Shown here piece after piece: positions 16,776 through 26,900 of a stretch of 64,000 nt of DNA. The stretch is from Deltaproteobacteria bacterium (GTDB lineage Bacteria; Desulfobacterota; Desulfarculia; Desulfarculales; Desulfarculaceae): assembly GCA_020444165.1 (NCBI GenBank), contig JAHLLK010000017.1, positions 1-64,000 on the forward strand. The letters are read 5' to 3'. The notes under the pieces were generated by a model that saw only the letters and a program-made list of their open reading frames with translations, ran no database searches and had not been told where the DNA came from. The translations under genes were made by a program, and so were the position numbers. How positions within the stretch are numbered: position 1 is the first letter of the stretch; each line of letters begins with the position of its first letter.

Positions 16776-16810
16776 CAAAAAGCAAGCCCCGGGCGGTTAC
16801 CGCCCGGGGC
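16776..16810 (-). terminator. Rho-independent terminator of the flavin-nucleotide-binding gene
   Basis: An 11-bp perfect GC stem GCCCCGGGCGG/CCGCCCGGGGC with a three-base loop (16786-16810) is followed on the minus strand by TTGCTTTTT. It lies 50 bases downstream of the gene ending at 16860. Together with the MITE it accounts for most of the 16336-16859 gap; no gene is seen there. Confidence 0.85.
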
Positions 16811-16859
16811 CGATCTATACTGGTATCCTGTCCCGGGGCCTGGGCCCCGGGGTGGGGTA

Positions 16860-17267
16860 TCAGCCCATGTCCACCAGGGGCCGCACGCCCGTCACCTCGA
16901 AGACCACCCCGGCCTGAATGGCCTTGGCCGCGCCCTCGCCGGCATGGGCGGCGATGGCCTCGCGCACGGCTTTCAGCATCGCTCCGCTCTTGTCGATTTC
17001 CTTGACCTTGAGGTACAGGCGCCAGCCAGGGGTCTGGAAGCCCACCGGCGCCTCGGCCACCACCAGAAACGCGGCATAGGCGTTCTCTTCCAGGTTGGCC
17101 AGGCTGCGGTTGGCCATCAGCCCCATGACCACGGTGCCGTCGGGCCGCAATTGCGGACTGCCGAAATAGGCCAGGTTGGGTTTGCCTTCCTTGTTGGCCG
17201 TGGCCAGAACCCCGACCCGTCCTTCTTTGTTTACGGTTTCCAGTACCTTGGTTTCGATGGTCGTCAT
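16860..17267 (-). CDS. Pyridoxamine 5'-phosphate oxidase-family FMN-binding protein
   Basis: 135 residues. A split-barrel flavin-binding fold is suggested by VGVLATANKEGKPNLAYFGSPQL and VVMGLMANRSLANLEENAYAAFLVV, the beta strands typical of PNPOx-like proteins found in anaerobes. It may bind FMN or F420-like cofactors; the substrate is unknown. The frame is open further upstream, but the ATG at 17267 has AGAAGGA six bases before it and starts the conserved region, so it is chosen. It is monocistronic with its own terminator. Confidence 0.85.
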   Translation of the reverse strand: MTTIETKVLETVNKEGRVGVLATANKEGKPNLAYFGSPQLRPDGTVVMGLMANRSLANLEENAYAAFLVVAEAPVGFQTPGWRLYLKVKEIDKSGAMLKAVREAIAAHAGEGAAKAIQAGVVFEVTGVRPLVDMG

Positions 17268-17489
17268 GTGTCCTTCTCGTCTTTCCCGCCCGCGCCCGGG
17301 CGTCAAGCGTGGTTTTTCCGCGGTGGGGTGGAGCCCGGCTCCTTCCCGCCGCGTCGGCCCACCATGGGTTCCCAAGGTGCGTGGGCACCTTGTTTCCTTA
17401 TCCTTTCGGACAGCATGCCTCTATTTTGCGCCGGGGTTTGTAGCCTGGGCTACGGGGGCGGGAAAAAATCGTCCGCAAGGGGAAAAAAG

Positions 17490-19049
17490 TCAGGCGGCCG
17501 GAGGGGGCGGGGTGAACAGCTCCACCGTGCCCTGGCGGCCCCTCACCCGGGCCGGCGCCAGGGCGGTGAGGGGGATGTCCCCGGCCAGCCGGGCCTGGGT
17601 GGCCCCGCTCAACAGGATGTCCACCTCCCGCTCCCGGGTCAGGCCCTGCAGCCGGGAGGCCAGGTTCACCGTGTCGCCCACCAGGGTGTAGCACTGCCGG
17701 GCCTGGCTGCCCAGGTTGCCGGCCAGGGCCTGGCCGGTGTGGATGCCCACCCCGTGGGCCAGGGGGGCTTGGCCTTCCCGGGCCAGGCGTTGGTTGTAGG
17801 CGGCCAGCCGGCCCCGCATGGCCAGGGCCGCGGCCACGGCCCGGGTGGGATGGTCGGCCAGGGGCAGGGGCGCGCCGAACACGGCCACCACCTCGTCGCC
17901 GATGAACTGCAGCACCAACCCGCCGGCCGCCTCGATGGCCTGGCCCATCTCCTCGAAGTAGCCGTTCAGGACGCGCACCACCTGATGGGGCGAGAGGGAT
18001 TCGGCCAGGGGGGTGAAATCCCGCAGGTCGGCGAACAGCATGGTCACCTCCACCAGCTCGCCCTCCAGGGACACCCGGCCGGCCAGGATTTCGTCCCGCA
18101 CCTCGGAACTGACGTAGCGGCCAAAGGTCTCCCGGATGAACTCCCGCTCCTCCAGGCCCTCGTTCATCTGGTTCAACACCTCGCCCACATAGCCGATCTC
18201 GTCCGGGGAGGTTACCCGCACCCGGGCCGCGAAGTCCCCCCGGGCCACCCGGCGCACCGCCTCCACGATGCGGGCCAGGGGCAGGCTCAGGTTGATGCCC
18301 ACCAGGATGGCCAGGCCCAGGGCCAGGAGCAGGAACCACACCGTCTCGGCCGCCACCGCAGTTTGCAGCCGGGCGAGAATCACCTCCGGGGTGGTGTGGC
18401 TCAGATTCAGCTGGCGCACCGACTGCATGATGGTGACGTGGATGGTCATGAGAGGGAGGATGCTGGCCGCCAGGACCAGGGCGGCCAGGCGGTGCCAGAT
18501 GCGGAGCCGCACCGTGCCCCGGGTGGCGCTCAGGTCGCCCTGGGGGAACATCACCTCGGCCAGGCGGTGCAGGATGATGTGCTCCAGCCAGAAAAAGGCC
18601 AGGATCATGGCCAAGAGCCCGGCCAGCAGCGGCCGGAGGGCAGCCGGCCCCGGGGAAAGACCGGCCGCCGGCGCGGCCAGGTAGACGAACCCGGCCGGCA
18701 GGAGCCACAGGACGCAATCCACGCCCACCGCGAAGTACGGCTCGTTCAAGAGGCGGCGGCGGCCGACCTCCCAGTTCTCGGGCGGCGGTTCGCGGCCCTC
18801 CAGGAGCTGGGCCAGGCAGGCTCGGATGGGCCGCTCGAACCAGTACAGGGCCACCATACTGGCCAGAAAACCCAAGACGGGATAGATGAGGTTGAAAAGG
18901 TAGAGGAGGCGGGCCGCTTCCCGGAGCTTTACCGGCACCTGGACCGCCACCAGGACCTCCACCGTGAGCCATCCGGCCAGGTTGGCCAGGAAATTGCCCC
19001 CGTTCATGGCGTTGGGGATCCAGAATTTTTTAAGCTTGCCGCCGGGCAT
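17490..19049 (-). CDS. Membrane class III adenylate/guanylate cyclase (HAMP-linked)
   Basis: About 519 residues. Several membrane helices (about residues 30-110, 130-190 and 215-275) lead to a HAMP linker (LPLARIVEAVRRVARGDF) and a class III cyclase domain (about 335-510). Metal-binding Asp residues are in LFADLRDFT and FIGDEVVAVFG; the transition-state Asn/Arg are in VNLASRL. The base-reading Lys position, upstream of GDE, is Gln, as in a subset of bacterial cyclases. ATG 19049 is chosen because GGAGGGGGCC precedes it. A paralogue lies at 22297-23946, with a cNMP-domain transporter between them. Confidence 0.88.
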   Translation of the reverse strand: MPGGKLKKFWIPNAMNGGNFLANLAGWLTVEVLVAVQVPVKLREAARLLYLFNLIYPVLGFLASMVALYWFERPIRACLAQLLEGREPPPENWEVGRRRLLNEPYFAVGVDCVLWLLPAGFVYLAAPAAGLSPGPAALRPLLAGLLAMILAFFWLEHIILHRLAEVMFPQGDLSATRGTVRLRIWHRLAALVLAASILPLMTIHVTIMQSVRQLNLSHTTPEVILARLQTAVAAETVWFLLLALGLAILVGINLSLPLARIVEAVRRVARGDFAARVRVTSPDEIGYVGEVLNQMNEGLEEREFIRETFGRYVSSEVRDEILAGRVSLEGELVEVTMLFADLRDFTPLAESLSPHQVVRVLNGYFEEMGQAIEAAGGLVLQFIGDEVVAVFGAPLPLADHPTRAVAAALAMRGRLAAYNQRLAREGQAPLAHGVGIHTGQALAGNLGSQARQCYTLVGDTVNLASRLQGLTREREVDILLSGATQARLAGDIPLTALAPARVRGRQGTVELFTPPPPAA

Positions 19050-19285
19050 GGCCCCCTCCTGCCGCACCATACTACTACCCCGCGGGGAAAGAGCAAGGGT
19101 TCCGGGCCGGCGCGGCCGACGCCGCCGGGGCAAAAGCCCGGGGTGGCTTTTCCCTCCTTCATTGCCGCGCCGGTTGATGCTAGGATTGAAACCCAGGCCG
19201 GGCTGGGCGGCCGAGTGGTCGGCGGTGGAGCGGAAGAACAGCCCGCACGGCCGGGGGCCGGGCGGCGGCAGCCAGGAGAAAAGCA

Positions 19286-19753
19286 GTGTCCGCCTCGTTG
19301 TTTATGCGCCTGGCCCTGGAAAAGGCCCGGGAGAATCTCCTGGCGGGCGGCGGGCCTTTTGGCGCGGTGGTGGTGAAGGACGGCCAAGTGGTGGCCACCG
19401 GCTGCAACCGGGTATGCCCCGAACTGGACCCCACGGCCCACGCCGAGATGGTGGCCATCCGCGAAGCCTGCCAGGCTTTGGGGGTGTTTCACCTGACCGG
19501 CGCCGTGCTTTACGCCAGCACCGAACCCTGCCCCATGTGCCTGGCCGCCTGCTACTGGGCCCGCTTGGAACGGGTGTACTACGCCACCAACCGCCGGGAC
19601 GCCGCCGCGGCGGGCTTTATTGACGAGAAGCTCTACCGGGAAGTCTGCCTGCCGCCCGGCCAGCGGGAGCTGCCCCTGACCGAAGACGGCCGGGAGGAGG
19701 CCCTGGCCCTGTTCCGGCTATGGGAAAACCTGCCGGACAAGATGCGCTACTGA
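19286..19753 (+). CDS. guaD: Guanine deaminase / cytidine-deaminase-fold enzyme
   Basis: 155 residues, starting at GTG with AGGAG nine bases upstream. The zinc-dependent deaminase motifs are HAEM (near residue 53) and PCPMC (near 82-86), with the Glu as proton shuttle. The length and the C-terminal tail, including FIDEKLYREV and a swapped last helix, fit the GuaD group, which converts guanine to xanthine, better than the tRNA adenosine deaminase TadA. The substrate cannot be proved from sequence. It lies directly upstream of the SulP gene. Confidence 0.82.
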   Translation: MSASLFMRLALEKARENLLAGGGPFGAVVVKDGQVVATGCNRVCPELDPTAHAEMVAIREACQALGVFHLTGAVLYASTEPCPMCLAACYWARLERVYYATNRRDAAAAGFIDEKLYREVCLPPGQRELPLTEDGREEALALFRLWENLPDKMRY

Positions 19754-19881
19754 CCACCTTGACCGGAGCCTCCCGGGCCGACCTCGCCGGGGGGCCGCGG
19801 CAAATCACCAACTTACCGGGCGCGCGGCGACCGGGGCCCCGGGCCCGGCGGCCGGACGCCGGCCCAGGGAGACGGGCGCCT

Positions 19882-22101
19882 TTGCCGAGTTGGAAACAAA
19901 TCCAGGGGGATCTTTTCGGGGCCAGCGCCGCGGCGGCGGTGACCGTTCCCCTGGCCTTGGCCTACGGGCTGGTGGTCTACGGCTCCCTGGGGCCGGACTT
20001 CGCGGGACAGGCCGTGTTGGCCGGGGTGTACTGCGCCGTGTTCGCCGGCCTGGCCGCCGCGCTGTTGGGCGGCACCCCGGTGCAGATCACCGGCCTCAAC
20101 GCGGCCCTGACCCTGGCCATGGCCTCCCTTTTGGGCGGCCTCACGGTCAGCTTTCCCCTCATCGGCCCGGCCGCGGACCAGGCCGCCACCCTGGTGGCCC
20201 TGCTCTCCCTGGTGGTGTTCCTGGCCGGAGCCATGCAGGCGGTGTTCGGCCTGGTGGGCCTGGGCAACCTGGTCAAGTACGTGCCCTACCCCGTGGTCAC
20301 CGGCTTTTTGAACGGCATCGGGGTGGTGCTCATCATCAACCAGACCGGGCGCTTGGCCGGGGTGCTCACCTGGACCCAGGCGCTGGGCCTGCAGGACTCC
20401 TGGACCTCGCTCAACCCCTGGCCCCTGGTGGTGGGGTTCGGCACCGCGGCGGTGGTGATCCTCTCCCGCCGCTTCCTGAAAAACCTGCCCGAGGCCTTGG
20501 TGGGCATGGTGGCCGGCACCGGCCTGCACCACCTTTTGGCCGCGGCCGGCGCGGCCCGCCCCGGCCCGGTGATCGGCGCGGTGAGCTTCCGCTTCCCGGG
20601 CCTGGAGATCCCCCAGGCCTGGGGCCAGCTGTTCCAAATCGGGGACATTTGGGGCGTAATGCCCCAGCTCCTGGCCGCCAGCGTGGTCATGGCCCTGGTG
20701 GGCTCGGCCGAGTCGCTCCTGAGCTCCCTGGCCTGCGATTACGTGACCGGCGAACGCCACGACAGCCGCCGGGAGCTGTTGGGCCAGGGCGCGGGCAACA
20801 TGGTGGCGGCCCTGGCCGGGGGCCTGGCCGCGGCGGGCTCGGCCTCGCGCAGCCAGATCAACCTCCGGGCCGGGGGGCATTCCCGGCTCTCGGGGGTGCT
20901 GCACAGCGGGGTGGTCCTGGCGGCCATGGCGGTCCTGGGGCCTTGGCTGGACAGCATCCCCCTGGCCGCGGTGGCCGGCCTGGTCATCGCGGTGGGGGCG
21001 GGGATCTTCAACGGCCGGCCGCTGTCCCTGGGGCTCCGGGCCCTGACCAGCCGCAGCCGCTCCCGGGAGCCCCTGGGCGACGCCTTTGTGGTGCTCCTGG
21101 TGATGCTGGTCACCCTGCTCTCCAGCATCACCGTGGCGGTGATCTGGGGCTTCCTGGTCTCCAGCGTGCTGTTCGTCACCCGCATGAGCGCCTCCACCAT
21201 CCGCCGGCAGTACTCGGTGGGCCAGGTGCGCTCCAAGAAGATGCGCTCCTTGACCCACAGCACCCTGCTGGACAATTTCGGCGACCGCATCGTGGTGTAT
21301 GAGCTGCAAGGGGCCCTGTTCTTCGGCTCCAGCGACCGCCTGGTGCGGGAATTGGAGGACCATCTCCTGGGGGGCCACGTGCTCTACGGGGTGGTGGACT
21401 TCAAGAACGTCACCCATCTGGACTCCACCGGGGCCGCGATCCTGGTGCAGACCGTGCGCAAGATGGACCGGACCGGCAAGTTCGTGATCCTGAGCCACTT
21501 GGCCGAAAACCCCCGCCTGGCCGACACGTTGGAGTTGTTGGGCCTGCGGGAGGAGCTGGGCGGCGAGCATCTGTTCCCGGACCTGGACACCGCCTTGGAG
21601 TACGTCGAGGACCAAGTGCTGGAGAAGGTCTGCAACGTGGTGAATGTCTGCGAGATCAGCACCCTGGACCAGATGGACGCTACCCAGGGCATGACTCCGC
21701 CGATGCTGGCCGCGCTGCGGGACCGGCTCAGCATCAAGACCTTCTCGGCCGGGGAGCGGATCATCAAGGAGGGGGACACCAACCGGGACCTGTACTTCCT
21801 GGTCACCGGCTCGGTGAGCGTGAAGATCCTGTTGCCGGGCTCCACGCGCATGAAGCGGCTCATCACCTTCAGCCCCGGGGTGGTGCTGGGCGAGATGGCC
21901 CTGTTGGACGGCAGCCCCCGCTCGGCCGACGTGTGGGCCGACGAGGACTGCTCGGTGCTCTGCCTGTCCCACGCCGATTTCCTGGCCCTGGGGGTGGAGC
22001 AGCCCGAGCTGGTCACCCGCCTGGTGATCAACCTGGCCCGCATCCTGAGCGAACGGGTGCGGGGGCTCTCCCGGGAAGTGGGGGTCTTGGAGCAGAGCTG
22101 A
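19882..22101 (+). CDS. SulP-family anion transporter with STAS and cyclic-nucleotide-binding domains
   Basis: About 739 residues. The SulP membrane domain (GDLFGASAAAAVTVPLALAYGLVV at the start; SRSQINLRAGGHSRLSGVLHSGV later) is followed by a STAS domain with the HLDSTGAAIL motif and a C-terminal cNMP-binding domain whose phosphate-binding cassette GEMALLDGSPRSADV keeps the key Glu and Arg. It probably imports sulfate, bicarbonate or a carboxylate, gated by cAMP or cGMP. The frame is open back to an ATG at 19720 inside guaD, but that 54-residue extension is low-complexity; TTG 19882 has GGGAGA nine bases upstream and starts the family-conserved region. Two cyclases flank it. Confidence 0.88.
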   Translation: MPSWKQIQGDLFGASAAAAVTVPLALAYGLVVYGSLGPDFAGQAVLAGVYCAVFAGLAAALLGGTPVQITGLNAALTLAMASLLGGLTVSFPLIGPAADQAATLVALLSLVVFLAGAMQAVFGLVGLGNLVKYVPYPVVTGFLNGIGVVLIINQTGRLAGVLTWTQALGLQDSWTSLNPWPLVVGFGTAAVVILSRRFLKNLPEALVGMVAGTGLHHLLAAAGAARPGPVIGAVSFRFPGLEIPQAWGQLFQIGDIWGVMPQLLAASVVMALVGSAESLLSSLACDYVTGERHDSRRELLGQGAGNMVAALAGGLAAAGSASRSQINLRAGGHSRLSGVLHSGVVLAAMAVLGPWLDSIPLAAVAGLVIAVGAGIFNGRPLSLGLRALTSRSRSREPLGDAFVVLLVMLVTLLSSITVAVIWGFLVSSVLFVTRMSASTIRRQYSVGQVRSKKMRSLTHSTLLDNFGDRIVVYELQGALFFGSSDRLVRELEDHLLGGHVLYGVVDFKNVTHLDSTGAAILVQTVRKMDRTGKFVILSHLAENPRLADTLELLGLREELGGEHLFPDLDTALEYVEDQVLEKVCNVVNVCEISTLDQMDATQGMTPPMLAALRDRLSIKTFSAGERIIKEGDTNRDLYFLVTGSVSVKILLPGSTRMKRLITFSPGVVLGEMALLDGSPRSADVWADEDCSVLCLSHADFLALGVEQPELVTRLVINLARILSERVRGLSREVGVLEQS

Positions 22102-22296
22102 GGGGAGCGGGAACGCGGCCCCGAGAGCCGTGGCGCCGCTCCGGGGGGCTCGCGGGCCGGGGCCAAGGACCCAGGCCGCTGCCAGTCGGACCGCGGCTGC
22201 AACCGGCGACCCGGAGGTGGGGTCGGGGCTCGGGGCCAGGCGCCGGGGACCCAGCCCGAGACTCAGCCCGAGCCTATGCTTGGGACTTGGCCCGGC

Positions 22297-23946
22297 TTAC
22301 ACCGCCGGGGCGTAAACCACCACCGGCTGCTCCCGGCCCTTGACCGGCTGGGGACCCAGGTTTTGCCAGCCCTCGTGGCTGCCCAGGGCGGTCAGGGTGG
22401 CCTCGCTGGCCAAAAGCTCCTGGCCCAGTTGCTTGGTCAAACCCTCCACCCGGGAGGCCAGGTTCACCGTATCGCCCACCAGGGCATAGGACAGCCGCCG
22501 GGGGCCGCCGATGCCCGCGGCCAACACCGGGCCGGTGTGCAGGCCGATGCCGTGCCTGAGGGTGGGCAGGCCCTGGCGGGCCAGCTCGCGGTTGTAGGCC
22601 GCCAGGCGCTCCTGCATGCCCCAAGCCGCCTCCACGGCCCGGAGGGCGTGGAACTCCTGGTCCACCGGCGCCCCGAACACCGCCTCGATCTCGTCCCCCA
22701 CGAACTGCAATATCAGCCCGCCGTTCTCCTCGATGGCCTCGGCCATGCGGGCGAAGTACCCGTTGATGAGGCGCACCACCTCCCGACCCGGGTAGGCCTC
22801 GGCCAGGGTGGTGAAGTCCCGGAGATCGGAGAACAACAGGGTCACGAACTTCATCTCCCCTTCCAGGGTGACCCGGCCGGCCAGGATCTCGTCGCGCACC
22901 TGGCGGGAAACGTATTTGCCAAAGATCTCCCGCATGGCCTCCCGCTCCTCCAGGCCCGCGGTCATGTCGTTGAAGCTCTCGGCCAATTGGCCCAGCTCGT
23001 CGTTGCCCGGGATGTCCACCCGCCCGCTGAAGTCGCCCTCCCGCACCCGGTCCATGCCCTGGGCCATGGCCTCCACCGGCAGGGAGATGCTTTGGGACGC
23101 CAGGTGGGACAGCTCCAGGGAGGCCAAGAGGAGGGCCGCCGCCACGAAGCCCAGGGAGTAGAGAATGCCCAGGCGGGTCTGTTCCAGGTCCAGGGCCGTG
23201 GCCCCGAAGAGCTTGTGGTACAACAAGAGGCCGCCCAAGCCGGTGGGCAGCAGGGTGACCAGGAGGAAGGAGTACAACAGCCGCCGCCGGAGCGGCAGGC
23301 GGTGGGCCCCGGGGAAGCCCACCAGGCCGCCTTCGGGGAAGAACAGGGGCCACCATTTGCGGAAGGCAGCCTCCATGGAGAGAAACACGATGGCCGTGGT
23401 GACTATGCCGGCCGCCCCCACCCCGGCGAACAGGCGGAGCGCGGCCATGTACACTTCGTGGGGGTCCTGGGCCGTGGCGTGGAACCACAGCCGGTGACCG
23501 CTCATGATCACCGCGGCCATGCCCCAGTTGAACAGGCTCATGTAGGCGAAAAACCAGGGGCCGTTCAGGACCTTGCGCCGGGCCTGGTCGAGACGGGCCG
23601 GGGAGAGTTCGCGGCCGGCTTCCAGATCCAGCCCCGCTTGGCGCAGATCCCGCTGCCAGGGGATGCCCACGGCCAGGCCCAGGAGCACCAGGCCGGCGGT
23701 CATGACCAGGGCCACGTACAGCGAACTGTCCCACACCGGCTGCTGGTCAATGGGGTCCAGGTAGAGAAAGTAGAAGGTGCACTGGGCCGCGCCCCACACG
23801 TGACCCGCGATCTGCATCAGGGTCATGGCCCGGGAGGCCGGGCCGGGCTGCCAGGGGTAAGTGCTGATGGCCGCACCGATCCCCTTCCGCGCGGTGGGAC
23901 GGGGGGCGGTTTCGCCCCGTTGCCGCTCAGCGGAAGGCGTCGCCAT
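22297..23946 (-). CDS. Second membrane class III adenylate/guanylate cyclase
   Basis: 549 residues, a paralogue of the 17490-19049 protein, with the same layout: N-terminal membrane helices, a HAMP-like region (LPVEAMAQGMDRVREGDFSGRV), the linker GLEEREAMREIFGKYVSRQVRDEIL and a cyclase domain with LFSDLRDFT, FVGDEIEAVFG and VNLASRV. Metal-binding and transition-state residues are present, and again Gln replaces the usual base-specific Lys. Its ATG lies inside the last codons of the hybrid kinase gene (20-base overlap), so the two should be co-transcribed. An internal start near 23826 cannot be excluded, since ATG 23946 lacks a clear ribosome-binding site. Confidence 0.87.
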   Translation of the reverse strand: MATPSAERQRGETAPRPTARKGIGAAISTYPWQPGPASRAMTLMQIAGHVWGAAQCTFYFLYLDPIDQQPVWDSSLYVALVMTAGLVLLGLAVGIPWQRDLRQAGLDLEAGRELSPARLDQARRKVLNGPWFFAYMSLFNWGMAAVIMSGHRLWFHATAQDPHEVYMAALRLFAGVGAAGIVTTAIVFLSMEAAFRKWWPLFFPEGGLVGFPGAHRLPLRRRLLYSFLLVTLLPTGLGGLLLYHKLFGATALDLEQTRLGILYSLGFVAAALLLASLELSHLASQSISLPVEAMAQGMDRVREGDFSGRVDIPGNDELGQLAESFNDMTAGLEEREAMREIFGKYVSRQVRDEILAGRVTLEGEMKFVTLLFSDLRDFTTLAEAYPGREVVRLINGYFARMAEAIEENGGLILQFVGDEIEAVFGAPVDQEFHALRAVEAAWGMQERLAAYNRELARQGLPTLRHGIGLHTGPVLAAGIGGPRRLSYALVGDTVNLASRVEGLTKQLGQELLASEATLTALGSHEGWQNLGPQPVKGREQPVVVYAPAV

Positions 23947-26900
23947 CGGCTGCTTCGTCCAGGGCCCGGCGTACGTTTGTCGCCAGGTCGCTTTTGTTCA
24001 AGGGCTTCATGAGCACCAGCTTCACGTTGGTGTCGGCCAGGCTTTCCGGGGCCAGGGACCGGCTGTAACCGGTGACCAGGACCACCGGCAGGTCCGGCCG
24101 GAGTTCATAGGCCCGCTTGGCCAACTGGCTGCCGGTGAGCCGGGGCATGGTCTGGTCGGAAATGAGCAGGTCGTAGGCGGTGGGGTCGGCCAAGAGCCGC
24201 TCCCAGGCAGCCTCCGGGCTGGTGAGCGCCTCCACCCGATAGCCCAGTTTGCCGAGGAGGAGCTGCCCAACCTCGACCAAGTCCGCCTCGTCGTCCACGA
24301 ACAAGACCCGCTCCGAGCCGGTGGGCGCCGCGGCCTGGCCGCCGCCGGCCGGCAAGGTGGCCAGCGCCACCTGGGGCAGGAGCACCTGGAAGGTGGCCCC
24401 TCCCCCGGGCTCACTCCAGACCCGGAGGCCCCCGCCATGGCTCCGCACGATGCCGTGCACCACGGCCAGGCCCATGCCGGTGCCCTCGCCCATTTTTTTG
24501 GTGGTGAAGAACGGCTCGAAGATACGGTCCAGGATCTCGGGCGGGATGCCCAGCCCGGTGTCACTCACCTCCAGGCGGAGATAGGGCCCCGGCTCCAGGT
24601 GGGGCTGGCCGGCCGTGTCCGCCGGGCCCAGCTCGTCCGCGGTGAGCCGCACCCGGAGCACCCCCCCCTGCTCCATGGCCTGGGCCGCGTTGGTGGCCAG
24701 GTTCATGAGCACCTGGTGGATCTGGGTGGCGTCCACCAGGGCGATGGCTTCGGGGGCCGCGATCTCGGAGACGATGTCCACCGTGGACGGCAGGGAGGCC
24801 CGGAGGAAGCGGCAAGCCTCCTTGACCAGGCTGGAGAGCCGGGTGGGCACCCGCTCCTGCTCGGCCTGGCGGCTGAAGGTGAGGATCTGGCGCACCAGTT
24901 CCCGGGCCCGCTCCGAGGCCTTGAGCACCTCCTCCAAGGACTCGGGCCGGGCCTGGCCCGTCTCGGCGTCCAGGGCGGCCAGCTCGGTGTAGCCGATGAT
25001 CGCCCCCAAGATGTTGTTGAAATCATGGGCGATGCCCCCGGCCAGCGTGCCCATGGCCTCCATCTTTTGAGCTTGGCGGAGCTGCTTCTCCAGGGCGTGG
25101 CGCAAGGCATGGTGCCGGTGGCCCTCCAGGGCCAGGGCGTAGAGGGCGGCCAGGCGCTCCAGGGCCTTCAGCTCCCGGGCCCCGATCTTGCGCGCCGCAT
25201 TGCCCACCACCAGGGCGCCGGTCACTTGGTTGGCCAGGATTACCGGGGCCACGGCCAGGTTCGCCCAGGCCAGGCCGGCCAAGCCGCCCAGAGCGGCGAC
25301 CGGCCTCTCCCCGGGCCCGTGAAAGGCGGAGGCTTGGACCGGCAGCCTGGCGGGATCCTCCAGAACCAGGGCGGCGAAGTCCTCCGGCTCCCCGGTCCAG
25401 AGGCGGATTTTGAGGCGGGGCGGCCCCCAGGCGGAGCCATACTCCGGCTCAAAGGAGATGAGCCCCCCCTTGACCGCGCTGGTGAGGCTTTGGGCCCGCT
25501 CCAGCACCTCCCAGGAGATGGCGTCCAGATCCGGGGAGGGCGACAAGAGGCTCTGGGCCAGCCCGGCCAGGGCGCTGGACACCACCAGCTGCCATTGCAG
25601 GGCCTCTTCGCTCAACCGCTGGCGGGTCACGTCCATGCCCACGGCCCAGGAATGCCAACCCGGCACCGGGAAGTCCCGCGAGATGTTGAACCAGCTCACC
25701 ACCCGCCGGCTGCCGTCCAGGTGGCGCAACTCGGTTTCCCGGTCCCGGGAGGTCCGGCTGGCGTCGGCCGCCTCCCCCCTGAGCCAGCGGCGGAAGCCTG
25801 GATCGCTGGAGACCAGCTCCAGCCCCTGGGGGTTGTCCCGCAGGTCCTCGGCCCGATAGCCGGTCACCCGCTCGCATTCCCGGTTCCACGCCAGGACCCG
25901 GCCCTCCCGGTCCAGGGCGGCCAGCATCACCGGCATGTGGGTGATGACCTGGCGCAGCCGCTCCTCGCTGACCCGAAGCCGCCTCTCCGCGGCCAGACGC
26001 TGGGTCACATCCTCCACAAAGCCTTCCAGATAGGCCAGGTCCCCCTTAGCATCGCGGACCGCCCGCACCTGCAGGTTGCCCACGAACTCCTCGCCGCCGG
26101 TCCGCCGCAGGTTGAGCTGGAAGTTCTTGGCCACGCCGTCGGCCAGGGCCCGGGCCTCCAGGCGCTGGTACTCCGCGGCCGCTTGGCAGAGGTCCCGGGC
26201 CGCGTCCAGGCGGGCCGCGACCACCTCGGCCGGGGAGTCATAGCCGAACACCTCGGCAAAGGCCTGATTCACGTTGACCAGCCGCCCCCCGGGCTCGGCC
26301 TGGAAGATGGCCAGGGGCGCCTGGTCGAAGAAATCCAGATACTGCAAGGTGTGCTCGCGGAAGGCCTTCTCCTGCCGCTTCATGCGGGTGATGTCGGTGA
26401 CTGTGCCCACAATGCCCACCAGGCGGCCCGAGTCGTCCTGGATGGTGGCCTTGTGCAGGATGATTTCCCGGCGCCGGCCCTTGACGTTCAGGAACTCTGC
26501 CTCGTACTCCTGGTGCCCCGGGTGGGCCAACAGCTCCCTGTCCTTTATCTTTTGCAGACGGACCAGCTCCGGGGCGCCAAAGGCGGAGCTTTCCCGGCCC
26601 ACGATATTCTCGCGGGTCAAGCCGGTCAGCTCCTCAAAGGCGCGGTTGCACCCCAGGTAGACGCCTTGCAGGTCTTTATAGAATATGGGAACCGGGATGG
26701 TTTCCATGAGGGTGTGCAAGAGATCGGGTTGCGCGGCCGAAGGCGGCGGGTCCGGATTATCCGGGCAGGCAGCCATTTGGTCCAGCAGGCCGTCCAACTC
26801 GGCCAGGGGGGCGTCTCCGCCGCTCGCCCGGCGGGCGCGCCAATCCAGCAGTTGGCGGATGATTTCGGCGATGCCGCTCTGGCTTTGGGTGGGTCGCATG

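Noticed and set aside
16602..19376. Long plus-strand frame over the cyclase
   Set aside because: Antisense to a clear class III cyclase and to the FMN-binding protein; low-complexity product.
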